Of a stretch of DNA of 64,000 nt, positions 57,786 through 64,000 are shown piece after piece. This stretch comes from Bacteroidales bacterium. GTDB taxonomy: Bacteria > Bacteroidota > Bacteroidia > Bacteroidales > UBA4417. The translations under genes and the position numbers were made by a program. The stretch covers positions 90,578 through 154,577 of the forward strand of contig JAURYB010000078.1 in assembly GCA_030654075.1 (NCBI GenBank), written 5' to 3'. The notes under the pieces were generated by a model. The model was not told the origin of the DNA, did not search any database, and was given only the letters and a program-made list of their open reading frames with translations. Position 1 is the first letter of the stretch. Each line of letters starts with the position of its first letter.

Positions 57786-60455
57786 ATGAAAAAAAACTTA
57801 CTTTTAATTGCGTTTTTAAGCGTAATTAGTTTTTCACTCTTTGCTCAGGGTGGCACGACTATTCTGGATGATACAGATGCCGGTTGGACCTGGACAGGAT
57901 TTGCAGAGGATCCTAAACCCGAATGTTATGGCGGGAATCAGCATGTTGCTGAAGTATCAGGTTCCACAGCAGAATTTAGTTTTACCGGAACTAATATTGA
58001 TTTCTACGGTGAAACATGGATTGGTGGCCCTTCATTAGAGATTTTTATTGATGGTGTAAGTAAAGGCACATTTAGTCAATCAATCGCTCCCGAGGGCTTG
58101 AAAAATTTATTTGCAACTATTACCGGACTGGATAATATAAATCATACGGTTAAGCTTGTTTCAATTGGAGAATGGGCTGCTATTGATTATGTGGATTTTA
58201 CTCCTCCTGCTATTGTGATACTTGATGATACTGATGCAGGTTGGACATGGACAGGATTTGCAGAAGATCCTAAACCCGAATGCTATGGCGGGAATCAGCA
58301 TGTTGCAGAATTAACGGGTTCGACAGCAGAATTTGAATTTACCGGACGTAGCATTAAATTCTATGGTGAAACATGGATTGGTGGCCCTTCATTAGAGATT
58401 TTTATTGATGGTGTAAGTAAAGGCACATTCAGTCAATCAATCGCTCCCGAGGGCTTACAAATTTTATTTGCAACTATCACCGGATTAGACAATATAAATC
58501 ATACAGTTAAGCTTGTTTCAATTGGAGAATGGGCTGCTTTGGATTATGTAGAATATTCTTCAGAATTGATAGTGGTTGAGCCCGATTTTACTGTTACAGT
58601 AAGTGGCGAAAGCCCTCAATGGGAGGAAGGTAAAGACAAATTAACGGATGGTATTTTGACGAATCAATGGGGGATAGATGGAACAACTGCATGGATACAA
58701 TTTGAATACAGCACCCCACAGGTAAATAATATGTATTCGTTAACTTCGGCTACTAAAGAACCAACCCGCGATTTTAAAGACTGGACAGTGGAAGGATCGA
58801 ACGATGGTACAACATGGGATGTATTGGATACACAAACTAATCATGCTCCCTGGGCAGCAAGAAGTTCAACTGTGGATTTCTATTTTACAAATACAGTGGC
58901 TTATACGTATTACAAGATCAATGTTACTGCCCTTAACGGTGGCACCTACGCTCAATTGGGCGAAATAGCTTTTGGTAACGGTACACCCATATTACCTTTG
59001 GTGGTTACAGTTAGTGGCGACAATGCTGGTGAGGGCCCGGATAAATTGGTTGATGGCGATTTAAATACAAAATGGAGTGTAGAAACCAATACAGCCTGGA
59101 TTCAATTTGCCTACTCTGAAGCAAAAAGATGGAATAAATATTCATTAACTTCGGGTAATGACGATCCAACCCGTGACTTCAAAAACTGGACTTTACAAGG
59201 CTCAACCGATGGAACTGCATGGACAACATTAGATACACAAACCAATCATGCACCATGGGCAACCCGTAACAGCACCCTCGACTTTGAATTTTCAAATTTA
59301 AGTGCTTATAAATTCTACAAGTTTGATGTAACTGCAAACAATGGAAATGTAGGTGCTACTCAACTTTCTGAAATTGCATTCTCTTTCTTCCTTCCCGAAG
59401 AAGCCCTGATCTACACCACAACCGGATCAGCAGCCTCATATATCACTTATAACAACTGGAATTCATTACAGGCCGACTCGCTTACTCTGATCGAAAAAAC
59501 CTTAAACCCGATTATAGTTGATGGTGATGCCGAAGCTGCCTGGAGCGAAGCCAACAGCTATGTAATTAAAAAAGCGGTGAACGAAAAGAAATTAGGTGAA
59601 GTACTGGATCTGAACCTATATCCACAATCCGAAACCGATTTGTATGCCACCGTTAAAACATTATGGAATGATAACGGCGTTTACATGTTCTTTGATGTAA
59701 AAGATGATTTTGTACGTTACCAGAATTATGATTACCAGTGGGAAAATGATGGTATAGAATTCTATTTCAGCAAAGCTATAGGTGACGCTAAAATCCAGAT
59801 TATTATTCCTGCTATGGTGGGTACTCCTCATCCTTCCAAACCTGCTGCCCTGGCTTTCGAAAGCGGTGCCGGCGTTGGTTCAGATCCTGCCTACAAAGTA
59901 TTCGGATTCGACAATGACAACTGGGATGCCAGCCTGTTCAACTGGGCAATGAAGAAAACAGCGGATGGTTACAGTCTTGAAGTATATATGGACAGGGATA
60001 TTGTTACCAATAACAACAGTTTAACAAACTATGGTCTTGATAAAATGTTCTGCGGCGACTTTAATGTAGATGAAGCAGATGAAAAACAAAACACCAACGT
60101 TCCTGCCTTGTTTGTCCGTGAGAGCACCCTTGGCCTGATGAGCAACTCCAACCAGGAATATGCCAGCTCCAATAACTACGGTTATTTTAAACTGGTTGAT
60201 GCCATAAATGTTGGTTTAAGCGAACCTAAAGCAGCCGTTACTCATATTATCTATGATTCCAGGAACAAACAGATCCTTGTGAGAAGCAGCGATGTTTACT
60301 CGGTTGCTGTGTACAATTCTGTAGGCCAGATCATGGGAAACAACCGCAATAACAGCACAATTTCTACATCAAACTTCGTAAGAGGTATGTACTTTGTAAA
60401 AGCTATAGATGCTACCGGTAAAGTACTGAGCATAAAGAAAATTGTTGTTAACTAA
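57786..60455 (+). CDS. Modular surface glycan-binding protein with T9SS sorting domain
   Basis: 889 aa at the position after SusD where PULs usually encode surface glycan-binding proteins. A signal peptide (ending LFAQG) is followed by two near-identical 119-aa modules (about 25-142 and 144-261), then two related F5/8-type or CBM32-like modules (about 270-395 and 405-530, sharing DTQTNHAPWA). A CBM9-like domain (about 575-790, IIVDGDAEAAWSEA, YLYMFFD-like core) precedes a T9SS type A tail (ILVRSSDVYSVAVYNSVGQI). No catalytic motif is seen. Most SGBPs are lipoproteins, so the T9SS tail is unusual. The module is also found in the propeller protein at 26131. Confidence 0.85.
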   Translation: MKKNLLLIAFLSVISFSLFAQGGTTILDDTDAGWTWTGFAEDPKPECYGGNQHVAEVSGSTAEFSFTGTNIDFYGETWIGGPSLEIFIDGVSKGTFSQSIAPEGLKNLFATITGLDNINHTVKLVSIGEWAAIDYVDFTPPAIVILDDTDAGWTWTGFAEDPKPECYGGNQHVAELTGSTAEFEFTGRSIKFYGETWIGGPSLEIFIDGVSKGTFSQSIAPEGLQILFATITGLDNINHTVKLVSIGEWAALDYVEYSSELIVVEPDFTVTVSGESPQWEEGKDKLTDGILTNQWGIDGTTAWIQFEYSTPQVNNMYSLTSATKEPTRDFKDWTVEGSNDGTTWDVLDTQTNHAPWAARSSTVDFYFTNTVAYTYYKINVTALNGGTYAQLGEIAFGNGTPILPLVVTVSGDNAGEGPDKLVDGDLNTKWSVETNTAWIQFAYSEAKRWNKYSLTSGNDDPTRDFKNWTLQGSTDGTAWTTLDTQTNHAPWATRNSTLDFEFSNLSAYKFYKFDVTANNGNVGATQLSEIAFSFFLPEEALIYTTTGSAASYITYNNWNSLQADSLTLIEKTLNPIIVDGDAEAAWSEANSYVIKKAVNEKKLGEVLDLNLYPQSETDLYATVKTLWNDNGVYMFFDVKDDFVRYQNYDYQWENDGIEFYFSKAIGDAKIQIIIPAMVGTPHPSKPAALAFESGAGVGSDPAYKVFGFDNDNWDASLFNWAMKKTADGYSLEVYMDRDIVTNNNSLTNYGLDKMFCGDFNVDEADEKQNTNVPALFVRESTLGLMSNSNQEYASSNNYGYFKLVDAINVGLSEPKAAVTHIIYDSRNKQILVRSSDVYSVAVYNSVGQIMGNNRNNSTISTSNFVRGMYFVKAIDATGKVLSIKKIVVN
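57858..58571 (+). repeat. Tandem 357-bp coding repeat in the binding-protein gene
   Basis: Two copies, 357 bp (119 codons) apart, lie at about 57858-58214 and 58215-58571. Long stretches, including the segment near 58008-58101 and its partner near 58365-58458, differ by only about one base, so the duplication is recent or maintained by gene conversion. Confidence 0.85.
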
Positions 60456-60504
60456 TATCTTTTAAATGGAAAGGCAGCAACTGGCTTTCCTATAATGAAA
60501 AAAG

Positions 60505-60556
60505 ACTGCCTGATTGGTGTCTGTATAGCAGATACCGTTCAGGCAGTTTTTCTTTT
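60505..60556 (+). terminator. Intrinsic terminator after the binding-protein gene
   Basis: ACTGCCTGA pairs with TCAGGCAGT and, inside it, GGTGTCTG pairs with CAGATACC around a TATAG loop. A T-rich tract follows (60547-60556). It lies 50 bp after the stop of 57786-60455 and ends the plus-strand PUL transcript. It also explains the short ORF that overlaps it, which I do not call a gene. Confidence 0.85.
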
Positions 60557-60589
60557 GGAACAAGTGGGAAAAACTCTGAAAGAGTTTAA

Positions 60590-61060
60590 TATTATTACCT
60601 CCGGTTACGACGGAGGTTATTGTCACCCGGCAGATCAACCCCGAAGTGGGTTGAATAGTCTAAGAATATTGTTATTGAACCCTTTCAGGTTTCTGGTTCT
60701 TATATCTTTAAGATCCGTCAATTTCACTGGCGGTTACTAAATTTTAATCCATACTTTCTACAGGCAAGCTTTAAGGATTTCAAATTCCAAAGCAATATGA
60801 AATGTATGGAAAATGAATAAGAATAGTAAAAAGCGTATACTCGATACTATAAATAAGTAATTATCTAAATGTAAATCAATTATATAACCGTTTATCAGCA
60901 GACCCTAAGCAGTTTTTTGATTTAAAAATTGATTTCATGATTTAGCCATGTTTTTAACCTGAGTACTTAAGTAACTTAGGTTCATATCAAGATGAAGTTT
61001 AAATTTTCCCCGCTCAACCTTAACCTTAACCTTAATCTTAACCTCAACCTTTATTATTCA
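60590..61060. repeat. Small palindromes and CTTAAC tandem repeat in a spacer
   Basis: CCTCCGGTTACGACGGAGG (near 60599) and AACCCCGAAGTGGGTT (near 60638) are REP-style hairpins. At about 61016-61050 a run of CTTAAC-type hexamers is repeated five or six times with variation. No gene is supported in 60557-61108. Confidence 0.5.
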
Positions 61061-61108
61061 ACCTCATTTTCCTCGTTTGTGGCTAAATCTCTCTTATTGA
61101 AGGATTAT

Positions 61109-63109
61109 TTACTCATTCAAAAACCGCAAAATCAAATCAGCCACCAGGCTTGACCAACTGAGGTTTTCATTTCCCAAAGGCTCACCGGTTAAAGGATTAT
61201 ACCATTCGTTCATTCGGGGTGTGCGGGTGCGCTGAGTTCCTTTGTAAACAGGGCCAACCAGTTCAACAGTTTTTAGTGCCAGTTCCCTGGCTTCTTCACG
61301 GTAGCCGTTTTGTTCCAGTGCGATACAAATAAGCCAGTTGATATTTATCCATACCGGTCCGCGCCACATATCATCATTTGTGAATGCAGGTTCATCCATT
61401 GCTACACTTGGAACCGGGTATTTTGTCCAAAACTCCAAAGGATTAAGTAAATGCTCTTTTACCAACCGTTTAACACGATCTTTATTAACACCTGGTAAAA
61501 ACATAGCCATAAAACCCATTTGAGTTTTTACCATAATTTTCCGGTTATTTGCCACCTCGATATCATAGTAAAAACCGGTTTTTTCGTCCCACATATATTT
61601 TTCAATTTTTTCCTGCAGCAATCTGGCTTTGTTTCTATGATCGGCAGCTGTAGTCTCGTCTCCGGATTGTCCGGCTATTTCAGCCAGTTCATTATGCAGC
61701 AGGCAAAGCCAGGTATTCTGTTCAACTGACTGAATAGGCCGCATTTTGCCAATGCGGCCTTTTTCTTCATAAAGACTATCGAAACGGGGTGAGTTATCGC
61801 AACCTGAAGTATAGCTGTTTACGAATTCAACCAGCCCATCATTATTGCTGTCGCGGTTTTTATAGAGCCATTCGATGTTTTTCGAAAACAAGTCGTAAAT
61901 CAGCTTACTGTTATTTTTCCATCCGGCATTTTGTTTCAGAAAGTGCAGGCTGACACCTATCACACTGGGCTGGGCATCTGAGGAGCCGTTTTTTGTCACC
62001 CTTTTTAAATACGACTCAAAATCACCGGTAAACGAAACACTTCCGGGAATTCCTCCATCGGGAGCCTGGCAATAGGCGAAATTTTTAAGGAACTGAAATG
62101 GCAATGCTGTGTCTTTAAGATTGGTAAGCAAGGCCGCATGAAAAACTTCGTCCCAGTAAAATTGCGCCGGGTACATATATTTAGCCGAGCTGAAATACGG
62201 ATAAGGCGTCATCCCGTTGCCGCCTTCGCTGTAATTTGACCAGAACGAAGTCCATGCAAAATAATAAGCGTCGCGTATAACCAGGTCATTTGTTTTAAGC
62301 GGTGGCACTTTGGAATTAAAGAAACTATTCCAGTATTGCTTACTGTTGGAGCTAAGAGTTTCAAATTCAGGATGCTTAATTTCCTGTTGGTTCTTTGTCA
62401 CTTCAATGGTAATGTCAATTTTGTTGTCGAAGGTTGCGCCGATATAAACAGTCCCGTTCCTTTGCCAGCAACCAACGACACTTTTCTCGTTTATTACTAC
62501 ATCATTAAATCCATTAAATTGCCTGATAATAGGTTGGGGATCCTGGCAAATTTCCAGCGTTGTATTTCCTGAAAAACTTACAACCGTATAATATTCTTTC
62601 CATTTAAAGATGATAACATTTTTCTGTTTATTGAAACTAAGTTCAATATCATTCGGATTTCGGTAATAATGGTCGGTAAACTTGTTAAACTCAAGTACAA
62701 CAAGGCCTTTGTCCTGTTTCTTCAAGGTTACTTCGGCCATAAAGATATCCTTGCCAACTGTCCTTTTAACCAGGATATTATCGTTTTGACCTTTGTATAA
62801 CCAAGGCACCCATTCCTGCTCAGTAATAATCTGGTTTATCACAGTTCCTTTCTTATCCGTTGTGTAAACATCCCCAGTATGCATGGCCATTACATCCGGA
62901 AAAGTAAAGCGCCCTATCGGTGATTGTGCATGCGTAAATCGTTCCCAGCCATGTGGTGTTGGATTATGTGAGGTAACGAAGTTATGATTCAGGTAACTCA
63001 GGTCACTGCATTTGAAAATGGATTCCAGATCAGGATGGAGGTATGCGTTCTGGCTATTTACTTGTGAAATAAACAATAAGGCGAAAAAGGCGAAAAACAG
63101 ATTTTTCAT
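61109..63109 (-). CDS. GH63-like (alpha/alpha)6 glycosidase
   Basis: A 666-aa secreted enzyme (signal peptide ending SQVNSQ) with the (alpha/alpha)6 barrel of clan GH-G. YPAQFYWDEVFHAALL near residue 320, SGCDNSPRFDS near 438 (expected acid Asp), DMWRGPVWININWL near 585 and MNEWYNPLTGE near 633 (expected base Glu) follow the GH63 order; GH37 trehalase is a related alternative. GH63 members act on alpha-glucosides such as N-glycan glucose, mannosylglycerate or alpha-glucosylated oligosaccharides. It is convergent with the SusCD half and probably a separate transcript. It extends the PUL boundary to at least 63.1 kb, if it belongs to it. Confidence 0.82.
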   Translation of the reverse strand: MKNLFFAFFALLFISQVNSQNAYLHPDLESIFKCSDLSYLNHNFVTSHNPTPHGWERFTHAQSPIGRFTFPDVMAMHTGDVYTTDKKGTVINQIITEQEWVPWLYKGQNDNILVKRTVGKDIFMAEVTLKKQDKGLVVLEFNKFTDHYYRNPNDIELSFNKQKNVIIFKWKEYYTVVSFSGNTTLEICQDPQPIIRQFNGFNDVVINEKSVVGCWQRNGTVYIGATFDNKIDITIEVTKNQQEIKHPEFETLSSNSKQYWNSFFNSKVPPLKTNDLVIRDAYYFAWTSFWSNYSEGGNGMTPYPYFSSAKYMYPAQFYWDEVFHAALLTNLKDTALPFQFLKNFAYCQAPDGGIPGSVSFTGDFESYLKRVTKNGSSDAQPSVIGVSLHFLKQNAGWKNNSKLIYDLFSKNIEWLYKNRDSNNDGLVEFVNSYTSGCDNSPRFDSLYEEKGRIGKMRPIQSVEQNTWLCLLHNELAEIAGQSGDETTAADHRNKARLLQEKIEKYMWDEKTGFYYDIEVANNRKIMVKTQMGFMAMFLPGVNKDRVKRLVKEHLLNPLEFWTKYPVPSVAMDEPAFTNDDMWRGPVWININWLICIALEQNGYREEARELALKTVELVGPVYKGTQRTRTPRMNEWYNPLTGEPLGNENLSWSSLVADLILRFLNE

Positions 63110-63643
63110 GCAAGAATTATTTTCTGTTATTAATAATCATTACCTGTTGAGTAATAAATTCATCAGCAATCATCAATTCATTAGTCAGGAAATTGGTAGA
63201 CCGAAAGCAAATTCCAAATAAGTATATCAACCACTATTAGTGATATCATTTAAATCAGGAAATATTCATGACCTATTGCAAATTTCGTCTATTGAGGGGG
63301 AAGGGGTGGCATCCAGTTGTTTCAGAAACCAAGTTGTAATGAATCAAAATTCCTACAGAAATATAAATATTAAGAATGCCCGTAATTTGAAGAGTTGCAA
63401 TTCCAGGATGCCACGATAAACGAAATGAAACAGCAGATGGAGAGTGATAAGGTTACAGAAATGACAATGGAATTAAAATATTAGAATATAGGAGAAAATA
63501 TAACTTAATAGAAAAGTAGAAATTGATATCAATATTAAATCTTACAATTACAAGGTTCCAAGATTATGAGAACCCTAATAATAAAACAATAGCTATAATC
63601 CACATTTACAGCGCTTTGGCTTTTTTTATAATTCTTGCGTTCT
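63110..63643. other. Spacer with no recognised feature
   Basis: No gene, RNA or repeat is supported between the GH63-like gene and the small ORF promoter at 63644. A G-rich run near 63296 is the only obvious bias. Confidence 0.4.
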
Positions 63644-63651
63644 TACCTTTG
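63644..63651 (+). promoter_or_regulatory. Promoter -7 box placed for a leaderless start
   Basis: TACCTTTG ends 4 nt before ATG 63656, the same box and spacing as at 43579 for the GNAT-like gene. No -33 TTG lies at the normal distance; the nearest is about 25 nt upstream. Confidence 0.55.
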
Positions 63652-63655
63652 TGGC

Positions 63656-63865
63656 ATGGAACAGGAAATAAATAAAATCCTAAAATGCATAGATGAGATT
63701 TCGGAGAAAGGGATAAAATCAAAATTCTCAGAAGAATTTCAGAAATCAGTAGGCAAACAAGCCAGAGTTGTAGCGGGGACAAGATATTTAATGATCTTGG
63801 AAAGGGGAGGGCTTAACAACGAAGCCCTGCGCTCACTGTGTGAGCTTTGGTCTTTTTTAATTTAA
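63656..63865 (+). CDS. Small ORF of unknown function (69 aa)
   Basis: 69 codons from ATG (MEQEINKILKCIDEISEKG), charged and probably helical in the first half, with ERGGLNNEALRSL near residue 48. The longer reading from a TTG at 63635 would include the promoter and is unlikely. Its 3' half resembles a decayed stretch near 3.08 kb, which argues for a dispersed gene family or repeat with coding capacity. I do not recognise the family. No ribosome-binding site is needed if the message is leaderless. Confidence 0.5.
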   Translation: MEQEINKILKCIDEISEKGIKSKFSEEFQKSVGKQARVVAGTRYLMILERGGLNNEALRSLCELWSFLI

Positions 63866-63908
63866 TCTCTAACTCTTCCTAAAATTACGTATTATTTTTG
63901 AAAAAAGT

Positions 63909-63936
63909 CTGCCAATATTCACATTGGCAGATTTTT
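63909..63936. terminator. Intrinsic terminator
   Basis: CTGCCAAT pairs with ATTGGCAG (8 bp, loop ATTCAC) and is followed by a run of six T on the plus strand (63932-63937). It ends the small ORF transcript. An A-run on the left allows it to work in both directions. Confidence 0.75.
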
Positions 63937-63941
63937 TATAT

Positions 63942-63966
63942 TATATTTGTAGTACGTAAACACGTA
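63942..63966 (+). promoter_or_regulatory. Promoter -7 box with overlapping operator-like dyad
   Basis: TATATTTG (63942-63949) is followed by the perfect inverted repeat TACGT-AAAC-ACGTA (63953-63966), which would cover the transcription start. ATG 63971 follows 4 bp later. A self-regulated small operon is suggested. Confidence 0.6.
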
Positions 63967-63970
63967 TTAT

Positions 63971-64000
63971 ATGAAGACAAAACCATCATCCAACCATCCA
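63971..64000 (+). CDS. Start of a gene cut by the window edge
   Basis: Ten codons (MKTKPSSNHP) are visible after the promoter and dyad at 63942-63966. The reading frame is open to the end of the window. The product cannot be named from this; the operator-like dyad fits an autoregulated operon such as a toxin-antitoxin module, which is inference. Confidence 0.5.
   Translation, partial: MKTKPSSNHP

Noticed and set aside
60495..60740. Short plus-strand ORF of 81 codons after the binding-protein gene
   Set aside because: It overlaps the strong terminator at 60505-60556 and palindromic repeats, and has no coding signal of its own.
61016..61050. Telomere-like CTTAAC tandem repeat
   Set aside because: Too short and degenerate to be more than a spacer microsatellite; no replication-related context.
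1..64000. CRISPR arrays, tRNA or rRNA genes
   Set aside because: No regularly spaced identical repeats with spacers, and no tRNA- or rRNA-like sequence recognised on either strand.

Overview
The window looks like the chromosome of a member of the Bacteroidota. It carries a SusC/SusD pair, a one-polypeptide hybrid two-component regulator, three proteins with type IX secretion (T9SS) C-terminal sorting domains, and repeated TAnnTTTG promoter -7 boxes. The T9SS tails and the wide range of glycosidases suggest a free-living polysaccharide degrader, perhaps in the Bacteroidales/Marinilabiliales area. That placement is inference; there is no rRNA or tRNA here to test it.

Layout. 0-3.4 kb: a PlsC-type acyltransferase, a UMF1-type MFS transporter and repeat-rich spacers. 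3.4-6.0 kb: a GH3 beta-glucosidase with a PA14 insert (minus strand). 6.1-10.7 kb: a plus-strand restriction-modification gene with a 4-bp-overlapping partner of unknown function, followed on the minus strand by three tandem, promoter-bearing, hairpin-containing units that look like small RNA genes. 10.9-43.2 kb: a long minus-strand series of secreted carbohydrate-active proteins (two GH31, an AGE-type epimerase, GH92, a GH5-like enzyme, two GH36, GH2 beta-mannosidase, a GH28-like beta-helix, DUF4380, a 1206-aa clan GH-A-like protein and two large T9SS beta-propeller-like proteins). 43.6-44.3 kb: a GNAT-like protein and a 55-aa partner. 44.6-49.0 kb: the hybrid two-component regulator (minus). 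50.1-60.5 kb: GH92, SusC, SusD and a modular T9SS glycan-binding protein (plus). 61.1-63.1 kb: a GH63-like enzyme (minus). The last 350 bp hold a small ORF and the start of another gene behind a promoter/operator.

How it fits together. The glycan genes form a large polysaccharide utilization locus (PUL). The regulator would sense a released oligosaccharide in the periplasm. SusC/SusD and the binding protein would capture and import glycan, and the enzymes would trim it. GH92 (alpha-mannosidase), GH2 (beta-mannosidase), GH36 (alpha-galactosidase), GH3, GH31 and an epimerase together point to mannose-containing polymers with galactose and glucose, such as galacto(gluco)mannan and/or alpha-mannans. 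The exact substrate is inference.

The least explained parts are the tandem small-RNA-like array at 10.29-10.70 kb beside the restriction-modification genes, the paired ~1180-aa beta-propeller-like secreted proteins, the 1206-aa GH-A-like protein, and the 119-aa module shared between the binding protein and one propeller protein.
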